Shown: one piece after another, positions 13,501 to 23,239 of the stretch | How the letters are laid out: each line of letters opens with the position of its first letter | Position numbering within the stretch: position 1 is the first letter of the stretch | Assembly: GCA_022410635.1 (NCBI GenBank) | Contig: JAJVDF010000657.1 | Location: forward strand, 298,978-362,977 | Source: Tretioscincus oriximinensis | Taxonomy: Eukaryota > Chordata > Lepidosauria > Squamata > Gymnophthalmidae | Reading direction: 5' to 3' | Length of the DNA stretch: 64,000 nt | Translations under genes and position numbers: made by a program | The notes under the pieces: generated by a model | The model's database searches: none | What the model was told of the DNA's origin: nothing | The model's input: only the letters and a program-made list of their open reading frames with translations

Positions 13501-16500
13501 ACACATACTTTTAATCCATCTTCAGTCCTGAAGAAATGAACTAAATAAAAAAAATCCTCCCTGCTTTAATCCAGTTCTTCTAAATCTACTTCTATGCAGT
13601 TTAATCTCATTGTTTCTAATCCTACACGTGCCATGTGTTGAAGAAATTCAACAGGTTAATTTTTATGTTGCTGATTTATTTTGGAACTGCTTCCACAGGC
13701 TGTCATCATGCACACACGATAATGTTTACACATATTTGTGCTTTCTTTTGCACTGACTGTAAGGCCCAGACCCAATGCTGGTACTAGACCTAGAAACTTC
13801 TATTAGCAGCTTTGATGTTCCTTCCACAATGATTTAAAGCACAAGCATTAATGCAACTACATTTATAACTACAGATGCCTAACGAAATAATATAGCTGAC
13901 TTGATAATGGANTGTTGTTAAGAGAAAACTGAGAGTAACTTTTTATTGCCAGCTCCTTTACAAAAGGATAATTCTGAAACAAACAAGGAAGATTGTTTCC
14001 TGATTTTGCATGTTAAACATCAATGGCACTTGCCATTCTAAATGATCTAACTTCATGGAGGTGATGACCATGAACAAGAATGCCTTATCCAATTGCTCTG
14101 TATAACTGGATTTTCATTGTTTTCCTCGTTTCTTTTTATCTAGCCTATTTTACAATGCAGGTGATCGCTGTCCGACGGAAATGTAAGGTCTCTCCTCCTG
14201 TGACGTCTGGTCCACCAGAATTTGAAAGGATCTTCAGAGCCCAGTATGTTAGATTCTTCTCCTTCTTCTTCCTCCTTCTCTTTTTTCCTTCTCTGCCCTT
14301 CTCTTTCTCATTATTATCATCTGAATTATTCAACCTAAAGATATAAATAATTTCAGCCAAGCAATATAATTTTATGTAAGTTTATTTATTTAATATCAGA
14401 GGATCATTGATGATATTATGAGACTTTCTCTCCATGCCTTTCTTGCTCTCTCTGTCTCTTAAGAAAATAAATATCTGGACATCTGCACAGATGAAAAAAG
14501 CAGCTCAAAAGCAACTTAAGAGGCTGTGTAGGTACTACAGTTCTTAATCTAGCTCTAATCATTAAAAACATTGAAAAGGGGCTTTTTTGCCATAAAATGT
14601 GGATTAGAGGCTGGAGCAAGTAGGTTTTAATACCTCTATGATGCATTTGTGTTTGGATACAGCCTTAGTATGTCAAAGTTCATTTTAACTCCAGTGTAAT
14701 TTCCAATAATGCAATTATACATTAAAAAACACAGTGGAGGTATACTTCGTTAGTTTTCTGTAGGAAGAAAATCACTACCTGGAGACCTTCGGTATAGGGC
14801 AGGGTATAAGAATGAATGAATGAATAAATAAAGTTTCTAGATAGGAGAGTATTGCATTTGATGCTACACACTGTAAATTGATTTTACAAAAGTTTTTTTA
14901 AAAAAGCGTCACTGAATACTTCCTATGCAGTATTTCTAATTTACAAAAATTGGGCCCATGGAAGAGGTATGAACTCTGGGGAAATTGCTTGAGGTACCTG
15001 TGGCGTTCTCCATTTTAAAGGTTTGTGTTTCTTTTATAAATTTACCAGATATCCCAGAGGGAGGGGGGGAGAGCAGGCCTGGGCAGGGGCGTGGCTTCCT
15101 GGTTCCCTGTTTGGGAGGGGGCATGACTGGAGGAGCCAGCCAATGGGCCCTCGAGTAGCTGGCTGGCCAGCAGTTAAAAGGGAAGCTGACCAGGGCTAGG
15201 GGCCTTTCCGTCGAGGAAGACTTGTGGTGTAGCAAGTTGACAGAGGGTCCGCTTCTGATCTGCCTCAGAGGGAGGGGGTGGAAGGTATGGTGGCCTGAAA
15301 GAGTCAAAGTTGAGGCTTGACTTAGGGCTAAAACAAACACATAGACATTGTGCCTGTCTCTTTAAGTTCTGGAAACAAAGGTTGCTCTTGCTTGGAGTGT
15401 GAGCTTGAGTCAGGCTTACTTTATAAAAGCTCAATTATTCTTATCTATCTATTCCTCATTTGTAAACAATAAACTTGTTATTTGTTTCAATTCAAACATC
15501 TCTTTCCTTTATTTCTGTAACAACACTAAATAAGCAGCTACTGGTGGGGGCCGGGAATAAAGCCCCATCACTGAGGCAAACGCAGAGGCCTTGTATAGGC
15601 CTGAGGATATTACTGTTGCTCCAAGCAGTCGTGGGTGCTGGCTTGGGCAACAGGGTGGATACTGTGGCACCCCTGACTGTGAGGGTCATCTAATCGTGGA
15701 GCCCTCAAGTAGGGGTTGCCACAGTGGCATGCAAATACAGAAGTCTTTTCTGTACTGAAATGTTGGAACAATCCAGTTTGTAACAGCATTTGCCTTCTTT
15801 CTTTCTTGTATTTTGTGAAGACCTAATAAGAACATAAGAACATAAGGAAGAAAATCTTACAAAGGAAAATTCAGTTATTTGAAAGCCAACAAATGGGGGA
15901 GTTACACCTTTCAGGAAAAGTAGAATAATAATTCTATTTTCCTGGAAGGTAGAAGGATAACCTTATAGCTTATCCTGTTTGTTCTGATTTTATTTTTTAA
16001 TAAAGACTTTATTAAAATTCAAAGTATTACAACTATTTGTAGATTTTGCTGTATAGATATCATGTAAATAAACATTTTTAGCAATCTATTAAACCACAGA
16101 AGTGGTGTGTTAGTGTTTTGATAACTATCCTAAATAGTTATGAACTTTAACCACAACAATAATATTTCTAGTCTAAATAACTAATAACATTATGAATTCT
16201 TGCAGTCTAGGGAACATGGGCTTAAACAAGTACTATCTCATTGCTCAAATTATAGGAAGATAATTAAGGCACTTACTTGTTCTGACTTTATTCAACAGAT
16301 GACTCATTCCCACAGTTTAAGCTCTGGTGTCTTTCTTGGCCTTTTCGGTTCTCTTTAATTGTTTCGATTGTTCATGACTTTAAATCTTCACGCAAAGCCT
16401 TACCTCACTAGATGTGAAGATGCTATAGCAGAAATGATGGAGGTATTGTCATTTGTCTGGTTGGAGGGATTTCCATGTTCTCTTCTTCGGAAAACAATCA

Positions 16501-19500
16501 GAATGGCAAAAGCAATAATCATGATGCTGTTATCGCCACAGATTTCCTTTGATTTTCTGACTAATTGATTGCCACTGCCAAATTCAAAGCTTGCTGATGA
16601 AATTAAATTTTTCAGGGTAGTGAAAAGTGAAATTGATTATAAAGAGCTCCAGTGTGATAGGGTTAAAAGAGGTAGCTATGCTAGTCTGAATTCAGACTTT
16701 AGGAAAAGAAGAGTGTAATAGAGAAGGTGCTCCAGTTTTCATTGACTTGTCTGTGACAGTTCAGTGGAGAGTGCCAGGCTGGGGGTATTTTCTGATTTGA
16801 AGAAGGCACATTTTCAAAGCCTTCATTCTGATGTGTTGGAAATGGTTGAGTATGTTGATTCTAGTATCTGTTACGGCTCCTTCTGGTTGCTTGGCTTCCG
16901 TGCCAGTAGACCTTTGCTTTGCAGTCTTGTTTCTAGGAGTCCTATTGAGTCACTTTATGAAATACATTGTTTACCTTTTAAAATTTCATTCAACTGAGGC
17001 ATTTGTTGGTTGAACGTGTTTCAATGACACATAGGGAAAACAGTGGTAATATGGATTAGAAGTAGGAATACTGTGACTAGATTGGGACACTTCACATTTT
17101 TTCGCGATCATGAAATGAATGTAGTAAAGGAACGGTTGGTATGATATATAAACTGTTATTTTCATATAAATATCAATTTAAATAACTAATGGATAGAAAA
17201 AATGAATATTCATGATCATTACATTGACAATTTTTTTACCTGCATGATTGCAACTAAGTATAACAAATTAATAGAAGCTAGCAGCACTTTGAGACTAACT
17301 TGAGAAAAGTGGTTGGCATAAGCTTTCGTAGACAGGTCTACTTCTTCAGATGCTCGGTTGATGGATTTCCACTCCATTCGGCTAATATTGGTGCTTTCCA
17401 TGGTAGTCAATTTCAGAGAAATAGCCGTGTTAGTCTAGCAGAAAGTCCAGCAAAGGAGCTAGCAGCACTTTGAGACTAACTTGAGAAAAGTGGTTGGCAT
17501 AAGCTTGTCTACGAAAGCTTATGCCAACCACTTTTCTCAAGTTAGTCTCAAAGTGCTGCTAGCTCCTTTGCTGGACTTTCTGCTAGACTAACACGGCTAT
17601 TTCTCTGAAATTAATAGAATTTAGATTAAATGACATGCTAGTATTGAACTCCGGTGCAATTAATGCATATAAACAACCTCTTTTTCCAAACAAGTGCGCA
17701 GAGTGTATCCTCATAGTAGTTGGCACATGTCAAAAGGTATAAAAGTTCTGGGTTGCAATCCAAAAAAATAGATGTAATAATGGGGTGCATGATAATATGG
17801 ACTGTAGAAAGATGGTTATGGTGGTAGAAAGATGGTTATGGTGGGTTTTCTGTGTAGACCACTGATGGTGAACCTTTTGAGCTTGGTGTGTCAAAATTTG
17901 TAAAAAGAAACCCCTAACTTAACTTGGGTGCCGTGTCACATCTAAAAATATCCACAATTTTGTGATATTTGTAGCTCAAGCCTAGTAAAAAAAAGTTGTA
18001 TTTTTGATATTATCAGTATATATTTATTAAAGAAGCAAAAACAAATAATTCTTTACATTAGTGATTTTTTGTTGTTGCTGAATTTCATTTGCTAAATCTT
18101 CCAATTGAAAGTTGGTATTCGTATACTTCAAGCCCAAGCAAGTACTGCTAATTTCATCTGTCAGTTGATTCTTTTATTGATTTTAATGCGCTGAAATTTT
18201 TTCAAATTTTTACATTANTTTTTTTAAAAAGTCTTACATTTTAATTTGTTCAGGGCAGCAGTGTGTCACCCAAAATGTCTTGGTGTGTCACCTTTGACAT
18301 GCATGTCATTAGTTAGCCATCAATGCTATAGACCATTGTCCAGGATCCTAGTCTTCATATGATAACTATGCTAGGTTTTATGTCTTAGTTTTGTGCCTAA
18401 ATTGCTGTTTAATTATTTTCTTCTTTATTTTGTTTAGAGTAAATTGTGCAGAAAACTTCCCAACNTTTCTTTCACTTTTGTGGGTAGCTGGAGTCTTTTT
18501 CCATCAAGGTAAAAAGCATTTTTTAACACAGCAATTTTTACAACTATACTGTTTGTACAGTGCAATGTACTGAATCAGTTTCACACAACATAAGGAATTC
18601 TCTGACGGAAAAGGAAGCCAGCCTTGAGGGACTTTACTGCCCCTCTCCGGCTAATAGCCAGTTCATAAAGCATTTTGACAGACTAAACAATTAATCAGTT
18701 TCTCATAACACTTTTATGTAGGAATGATAAAAGTATGTATACTTCGATCACAGTGTAGCACCTGACCTCCCACTATCAAAGTTTTCCCACCATGTTAGTA
18801 GCTTTCAGAGACAACACACACCTGCCAGCCATGGCTGTAGACATCAATATACACTCCTTATCAGAGTATTCACTCCTAATCAGAGAATTCAATAAAACAT
18901 GTTTATGCCTGCATAAACAGCTGTAGGTTTTGCAAGGTTAAAACCAGCACAGCTACAGTCTAGTTCATCTTAAACTTTTACAAATTTCCAAGTACAGTGT
19001 TATATAGATTTGCTTTCTATAGGACAGAGCTTTTTATGTTGACATAATTTCCTTTTCTTACTTATGTGGATGTATGAATGCTTTATTTCTGGTGCTTAGA
19101 TCTGGATTGCTCCTAGATGTTGTTTATGCACACTGCTACGTTTGGATATTGCAGAATAAAGCATGGATATTCTGGAGTATCCATGCTTTATTCCTGAACA
19201 AGTTTATTGAGGTTTCCCCCCCCCCTTTTATGCATTTGTGCCTATCCTACCTAACACTGTTTCTTTTTCTTCCTACCCTCATACTTTTCCTTCCTTCCCC
19301 TCTGTTTCATGGCCTTGCTTCCTCTTCCCCTTCCTCTTCTATCTTTCAGATTTTTTAAGGTATCTATTTCTTCATTTGTCCCATTTCTCTCCTCTCCCCC
19401 ACTTAGCAGCCACAGCTGTCCCTTTTGCTCAGCTGAAAGCTCCCTCCTTTTGTCTCACACACCTCTGCCTCCGGTTGACCCTCTGCGGGTGCTATCTTAA

Positions 19501-21926
19501 GAGATCACAACCAATCATGGTGTGGTTTAAGCAATGATACCATCGGGCACACATCAGCTCTGCTGTAAAGATCATNAAGGTGAATAAGTAAGCAATACAC
19601 AGGTTCAGCTTAGATTTTTGTTTTCTCACTAAAAGTGGCTCTTGGATGTGTCTGGAAATGACTTTTTGTATTTTCCGAACAGATTTGTTTAGTACCTGCT
19701 CATCAACTATTTGGAAGTGACAGCCACTACACTGAAGTTCCTGCTGGCTTTGTCATGAATGTGAAAGCAGTCACTGTGTTTTGCAACTTTATGCATCTTT
19801 TTTGGGTTTGCTTGTGGCACACATGATTTTGTCACGAATGTACAGCATAGTACTTGGCACATGTGAGCAACAAACAGAAGATATGCTTAAAATCTCAGCA
19901 AGATGGGTTTTTTAAAAGGTCAAAATTTCAGAATTTTTTGTTGATTATTAATCTTAATTATTTTCTTCTCCTCTAGTTTCAGCTGCATTTTTGGGATTAA
20001 TTTACCTCTATGCTCGCTACAAGTATTTTAGTGGCTATGCACGCTGTGCTGAAGGAAGGTAATCAGCTTGTTTTCATATTAGGTTTGTCTCTTATTTAGA
20101 CAGTTTTGAAAATCCAAGCATTGTCTATGATTATAATAACAAGATCTGGAAAGGCAAATTTATGAACCAGTATGGACAATGGTTAACGTTTTACAACACA
20201 ATAAGGTCCATAATAAAAAAATGGCCTTACTCAAGCTAGATATTTACAAGGCATTACGGTAATGAAATTTGAATTGAGCAACGAGAAAATAAAATAATGC
20301 TTAGGACAAATTTTTTTCTGGGTTATAAAACAAAAATGGATAGAGAATTTTGATATGTGAAAAGGAGTGGGCCTGGTTCTTCTTGGTATACCTTGAGAAA
20401 GATGATATTTCCCTTAATGGACAAATGGTTATAATTACGGTCATCCTCGGGGTTGGGGTGGGTTGTGTTTGTTTCTTTATGCATATGTGTTTCTGTGGGT
20501 TTTTTAATTTTGCTTTTTGAAAAACACAATTAAAATATTTTTTAAAAATTAGCAAGATCCACCTTGTTGCAGGCTATACTACTTGAGATCAAAAGTGTGG
20601 ACTGTTCTTTACAAAAACCATGTTTGTTCTCTTAGTGCTTGCTACCAATTAAATTTCCTTATACTTGTTTAATATTTTTTAACCTTTGAAATTTTATTTT
20701 ACTTTTTGTATTTTTATAAAAAAATAAAAAAATACTTTTACAAAATTATTTTTAATTACTATTCAGTGTTCAGGGTAGTTTTGGAATTTTTACTATTACT
20801 ATTTTTATTATTTTNAACTTTTTTCATAATGTCCCTTTCACCAAAAGGTGGTGCACATAGCTTTTGTGCTTTCCCTCTCCCTCCTCTTCCAGTACTCAAG
20901 GCAATTGTGAAAAGCAAGGGTTTTTAAATTAACAAAGAGAAGGAACTTTCCCCTCCCTTCTCTTCCAGTGCACAGAAGCAACTAGAGGGCTTTTGTTTAA
21001 GATAAGATGCTGGAGTAGATGGAACTGTGGCCTGATCTTTTTGTGTTCAACACATGATACAAGAAAAAAAAAGCAGAAAGACCCTCTGTGTATTTACTGC
21101 CTTTGACAACACTGATGTCAAAAGATTTCCTGAAATGATACGGCTCTTATCAAAATCAGTACTTAAAAAACCCCAATGGGTTATCTTTTATNACATGTTG
21201 TATAATGCACATAATGTTCTTTATTGTGTGCATTATTGCTTCTATTGCATTTAGTGGATGCCTTTGTCTTCTTTTATGGCTCACTAAACTGAATGTTTAT
21301 TGTACTACAAAAGTTGCAGAAGAAATGTTTCTACAGAAGCAAAGTTTTGTTATTCCTCTATTTAATGGGAAGTCCAGAGTTGAAGCAGGTTATCCTGTAT
21401 GCCTCTAATTCGTTACATTCCTAACAACCAAAATCCTATAAAAAAACTTAAGGTTACTGAATTCCTATAACAACTGATAAATTTTTAATGAAATCTGTTA
21501 TTAGAATACTGCTTCTACTAGGTCAACTAAAATGCCACAAAACAGATTGGAAACACGAATTCTTCAGAATATTAGTCTATATAAAGGCAAAAGGGAAGAA
21601 AGAGTCTTTTGTGGATGATATTGTATAATAACTCCAAAAATAGTTTGGATCCTTTTTTCCCTTTCATGTGTGTCACGACTATCTTTGGTATTCCTGAGAA
21701 TTAGGTTGAGCCAGTTAGCGTTTCTCCCATACCTTTGAAATAAATCAGCTGTTAAAACTTTGAAATAGGTTTCATAACTGAATTACTGGTATAATTTAAT
21801 ACCTTATGTTCTTTTTGCAGATTGGGACCCTTATATATCAGTGCTGGAGTTCTCTGCATTTTGATTGGATTGTCTGTAATGGGGCTCTTTGCTCATTTTA
21901 TGTCACTTGGTCATGTTTTATTATAG
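4505..21926 (+). CDS. LTC4S: leukotriene C4 synthase, complete five-exon coding region
   Basis: LTC4S joins glutathione to leukotriene A4 to make leukotriene C4, as a trimeric MAPEG-family protein of the nuclear envelope and ER membrane. Exons at 4505-4562, 14144-14243, 18438-18508, 19977-20058 and 21821-21926 join in phase into 139 codons including the stop (138 residues; human about 150, so the C-terminus is about 12 shorter). Four hydrophobic segments fit the family. Recognisable blocks are [15 protein letters not shown] (36-50), WVAGVFFHQ (68-76), [11 protein letters not shown] (89-99) and GRLGPLY (103-109). Arg31, Arg51, Asn55, Glu58, Tyr93, Tyr97 and the catalytic Arg104 are present in human numbering, which applies without gaps. 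Odd: residue 59 is Asn rather than Tyr, 116 is Cys rather than Trp, and Glu18 sits in the first helix. MGST2 and ALOX5AP are relatives, but these blocks and the MGAT4B neighbour favour LTC4S. Confidence 0.95.
5145..5370 (+). repeat. interspersed repeat of the 'GTGTTAGTCT...GAAAGCTTATGC' family
   Basis: Contains ATAGCTGTGTTAGTCTGACT, then TCTACATCTGAAGAAATAGG and TATGAAAGCTTATGC in the order seen in the 17273-17607 structure. Diverged copy. I recognise the motif set as common in reptile genomes but cannot name the family with certainty. Confidence 0.7.
6488..6693. mobile_element. hAT-like non-autonomous DNA transposon
   Basis: Starts CAGACCTGGGCAAGGAGTGG and ends ATTGCCCACCCCT, giving imperfect inverted ends of the CAGGGGTGGGCAA type seen in Charlie-group hATs. 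The 8-bp flanks match about 6 of 8 (CAGCTAGA versus TAGTTAGA). No transposase frame. Confidence 0.6.
7706..8483 (-). mobile_element. solo LTR (copy B) with 6-bp target duplication
   Basis: 778 bp flanked by AAGAAG at 7700-7705 and 8484-8489. It is the reverse-orientation relative of 2402-3278 and carries the same CAATAAAAGTTG region on the - strand (7878-7889, with one change). No internal region, so a solo LTR left by recombination is the simplest reading. Whether the parent was retrovirus-like or Gypsy-like cannot be decided from the LTR alone. Confidence 0.8.
9195..9319 (-). mobile_element. tRNA-headed squamate-type SINE, 5' part
   Basis: On the - strand it begins AAGAGAGCCAGTTTAGTGTA followed by GTGGTTGGAGT and later CCAGCTGGGTGACTTTGG, the same layout as the SINE at 24859. 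The 3' tail is lost. Confidence 0.75.
9840..9986 (+). mobile_element. CR1-type LINE 3' end
   Basis: Contains GTGTGACACAGAATGCTGGA, then GATGGGCTGTGGCCTGATCC and ends in TTCTTATG repeats, the characteristic 3' tail of reptile CR1 copies. Only about 150 bp, 5'-truncated. Confidence 0.85.
10711..10740. repeat. 10-bp inverted repeat of octamer motifs
   Basis: TAATTTGCAT and ATGCAAATTA flank a 10-nt spacer, so the sequence holds two facing octamer (ATGCAAAT) elements. Wider GGGTAATT and AATTACCC arms lie around them. Confidence 0.7.
10795..11000 (+). repeat. short tandem repeat of GTGAGAATTTTT(T)AAAG units
   Basis: About three imperfect units of roughly 22-25 bp between 10795 and 10865, with another GAGAATTTTTAAAGTGCATG unit near 10970. 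Each unit carries GAGAATTTTT followed by a GTG-containing spacer. Confidence 0.7.
12444..12598. mobile_element. hAT-like MITE with near-perfect 8-bp target duplication
   Basis: Ends CTGTGGTTCCC and GGGAACCACTG form inverted termini of the CAGTGGTTCCCAA type. Flanks GGCTAGAC and GGCAAGAC match 7 of 8. Only 155 bp and non-coding. Confidence 0.8.
13500..13600 (+). repeat. palindromic-core repeat ('CTTCAGTCCTGAAG' family)
   Basis: Contains CACACATACTTTTAATCCAT, then CTTCAGTCCTGAAGAAATGA and ACTAAAT. Related copies lie at 5440-5510, 5700-5830, 9615-9660 (partial) and 34725-34830 (inverted). Confidence 0.65.
14144..14243 (+). CDS. LTC4S: LTC4S exon 2
   Basis: Acceptor TTTTTATCTAG|CC and donor GCCCA|GTATGT. 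Encodes residues 20-53 ([14 protein letters not shown]... to FRAQ). It contains the MAPEG loop with Arg30/Arg31 and the conserved [11 protein letters not shown] block, including Arg51. Phases join exactly to exons 1 and 3. Confidence 0.96.
14999..15723 (+). mobile_element. probable solo LTR
   Basis: About 725 bp bounded by TGTGGC and GCCACA, GC-richer than its surroundings. It has TTATAAAAGC at about 15421 and AATAAACTTGTTATTTG at about 15469, as expected for LTR promoter and poly(A) sites. Immediate 5-bp flanks (GTACC, GTGGC) do not match well, so the ends or the duplication have changed. No internal genes. Confidence 0.6.
16575..16660 (+). mobile_element. CR1-type reverse-transcriptase fragment
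   Basis: The frame reads [20 protein letters not shown], which corresponds to the KFADDTKLFRVV block around the RT active site of CR1/L2-type LINEs with the FADD motif decayed to LADE. A very short relic. Confidence 0.65.
17277..17607. mobile_element. compound palindromic insertion with 12-bp target duplications
   Basis: AAATTAATAGAA occurs at 17265-17276 and 17608-17619, bracketing a 331-bp insert. Inside is a forward partial copy (17277-17400) followed by two facing copies of the same repeat: 17409-17506 is the exact reverse complement of 17515-17612, separated by 8 bases. The unit contains GAGAAATAGCCGTGTTAGTC and GGTTGGCATAAGCTT, placing it in the family seen at 5145 and 28985. Confidence 0.85.
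17870..18325. mobile_element. hAT-like non-autonomous element
   Basis: Begins CACTGATGGTGAACCTTTT and ends AGTTAGCCATCAATG, imperfect inverted ends of the CAGTGATGGCGAACC type. Internal TGTGTCAC motifs near both ends fit the group. Flanks GTGTAGAC and CTATAGAC match 6 of 8. Confidence 0.7.
18438..18508 (+). CDS. LTC4S: LTC4S exon 3
   Basis: Acceptor TTTGTTTAG|A and donor CATCAAG|GTAAAA. Encodes the end of Gln53, then [18 protein letters not shown] and VFFHQ. Asn55 and Glu58 are conserved; codon 59 is AAC (Asn) at 18454-18456 where human has Tyr. The single N at 18465 is the third base of an ACN codon, so Thr62 is certain. Confidence 0.95.
18509..19976 (+). other. LTC4S: LTC4S intron 3
   Basis: 1.5 kb from GTAAAA to CTCTAG. 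Contains the 19154-19193 hairpin repeat, a run of ten C at about 19217 and a pyrimidine-rich stretch at 19250-19400. The open frames in the pyrimidine-rich stretch look like composition artefacts. Confidence 0.8.
19154..19193. repeat. 16-bp perfect hairpin in a small palindromic repeat
   Basis: GAATAAAGCATGGATA and TATCCATGCTTTATTC are exact reverse complements around an 8-nt spacer. Related 'ATCCATGCTTTAT' or 'ATCAATGCTTTATTCCTGAATATCC' pieces occur at 49070-49130 and 59185-59245. Confidence 0.75.
19977..20058 (+). CDS. LTC4S: LTC4S exon 4
   Basis: Acceptor TTCTTCTCCTCTAG|TT and donor GGAAG|GTAATC. Encodes residues 77-103 ([18 protein letters not shown].. GYARCAEG) and two bases of the Arg104 codon. 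Tyr93 and Tyr97, which line the glutathione pocket in the human enzyme, are present. Confidence 0.96.
20059..21820 (+). other. LTC4S: LTC4S intron 4
   Basis: 1.8 kb from GTAATC to TTTTTGCAG. AT-rich with homopolymer runs. No repeat or exon recognised. Confidence 0.75.
21821..21926 (+). CDS. LTC4S: LTC4S exon 5 with stop codon
   Basis: Acceptor TTCTTTTTGCAG|A. The first base completes catalytic Arg104, followed by [16 protein letters not shown] and the fourth hydrophobic helix, ending [11 protein letters not shown] and TAG at 21924-21926. The human protein continues further with a basic tail, which is missing here. Residue 116 is Cys (TGC at 21855-21857). Confidence 0.95.
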
Positions 21927-22280
21927 AAGGCAAACTCTTTTAAAACTTCTCTTCTATCAAAAATTAGTTAAGAGAGTTAATCTGCCCTAGGCTGTATTGC
22001 TCAGATTTGAGCAGATAGTCCATTTTTTAAAAGGAAATACCCATAAATTTCATAAGGTATTGAAAATAATTAAAAAAAGTTTTCCTAAGGACAAAATCTG
22101 CTTTTACTGTGTCTATATTTTAACAAGAGGGATGTTCAGTTTGCGTAACAGAAGAGCAAGGAAAACACCATATGCTGTTTTAAACAAAATTAAAATTTTA
22201 CAGTGCACATTTTAATATATTTTTATATAGATATACTTGGAAAAAATGTATCCAATAATAAAAAATACAGCACATTAAAG
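21927..22280 (+). other. LTC4S: LTC4S 3' untranslated region with poly(A) signal
   Basis: AT-rich sequence after the stop codon. An AATAAA hexamer lies at 22257-22262, about 330 bases downstream of the stop, which is a reasonable 3' end. The cleavage point near 22280 is inferred. Confidence 0.6.
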
Positions 22281-22399
22281 TAGTATAATGCATTCCAGTG
22301 TATAGCTAGAGACATCGGATTTTTGTTTTAAATTACTCTAATTCCTACAATTTGAAAACTGGCCTACATGGATTCTTCATCTTCAAAATTCACACCAAC

Positions 22400-23215
22400 C
22401 AGTAAATAACAGACATGAATTTAAGAGGATGGACATTGGTACTAATTCTCAAGGCATGAAGACACTGGGGACTTCCACAGGAACTGAGTTGTATGAAGAG
22501 GGCAGATACAAGCCTGGCAGGCACAGTGTGGTTTTAATATTTCCCTGCCATTTTGTCATCTCTGTCACCTTGTCCGTTCTCTGCCATTTTCTTCCAGACC
22601 AGGCACCCTTCCTGTATAATCCTCAAGTGTGGTCTGGAACAACTGCTTTTACCTACTGAAGGGACAGCAAGGGGGTTCAGCTTTCTGTTCCCAACAAGAA
22701 ACCTAGGTGCTTTTCCAAGCCGACCTTTGGGCTGACTTACGGCTGAATCTTCCCTGCTCCTTAAAACCCGTATTTCTAAATGCACCCTTTAATGATACAT
22801 TCAAGCATCAACACCAACTTGAAGACTGAGGAAGGGAGGAGGAAACGGGCACAGAAATAGTGTGGTCCTTGCTCACGGGAACAAAAACAAAATCTTTTAC
22901 ATAGAACATCAGTCTCGATGGTTTTCTTTTTTTTAGCTGCCCAGGCAGCTAGGTACAAGATACGCCATCACAGGTACGTCTTTAATTAAGTTCAGCACCC
23001 ATGTGTGAAGACTGCATTGCTGCACTTTGTAAGTGTTGTCAGGAAGTGCCAGGCCCTGTCAAGTTTCCTCTCCAGTTTTTTTCTCCTCAGTCAGCTGCGC
23101 TCAAGAACGCACTTTAGCACTAGGAGTAAGCCACTTCTATGCTGCCGTGTCTGCAGTTCCATAGAAGAGAGGAAGAGCAAAGAGCTGTGATAGCAGTTCG
23201 TTGTTCCTGCAAAGT
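22400..23215 (-). other. MGAT4B: probable MGAT4B 3' untranslated region
   Basis: Sequence between the MGAT4B stop and the LTC4S 3' end, without recognisable repeats. On the - strand only variant ATTAAA hexamers are seen (near 22985, 22795 and 22537), with no canonical AATAAA, so the exact 3' end is not fixed. Open frames here are short and show no family signal. Confidence 0.45.
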
Positions 23216-23239
23216 TCAATCAGCTTTCTTCAGGAATAT
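23216..23239 (-). CDS. MGAT4B: MGAT4B last coding exon
   Basis: Acceptor GCACTTTTCAG|ATA. Encodes IFLKKAD and TGA at 23218-23216, identical to the human C-terminus. A hAT element begins only about 70 bp upstream of this acceptor. Confidence 0.93.
   Translation of the reverse strand: MFLKKAD

Larger units (their letters stand above)
4563..14143 (+). other. LTC4S: LTC4S intron 1
   Basis: 9.6 kb between exons 1 and 2, flanked by GTAAG and TTTTTATCTAG. It holds the repeats listed separately (5145-5370, 5440-5830, 6488-6693, 7706-8483, 9195-9319, 9840-9986, 10711-11000, 12444-12598, 13500-13600). The remaining stretches show no open frame with family signal. Confidence 0.85.
14244..18437 (+). 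other. LTC4S: LTC4S intron 2
   Basis: 4.2 kb from GTATGT to TTTGTTTAG. Holds the SINE tail near 14780-14840, an LTR, a CR1 RT fragment, the perfect inverted repeat and a hAT copy, listed separately. No further exon is needed by the phases. Confidence 0.85.

Noticed and set aside
14936..15340. 134-residue - strand frame
   Set aside because: It lies inside the GC-richer LTR-like segment and reads against its orientation; no domain recognisable.
17409..17612. Precursor microRNA or other structured RNA
   Set aside because: A 98-bp perfect hairpin could fold as RNA, but it consists of two inverted copies of a repeat within an insertion, which explains it fully.
4505..21926. Assignment as MGST2 or ALOX5AP instead of LTC4S
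   Set aside because: The SPP.T.GPPEFER, WVAG.FFH and GYAR.A..R..PLY blocks fit LTC4S best, and MGAT4B is the expected LTC4S neighbour.
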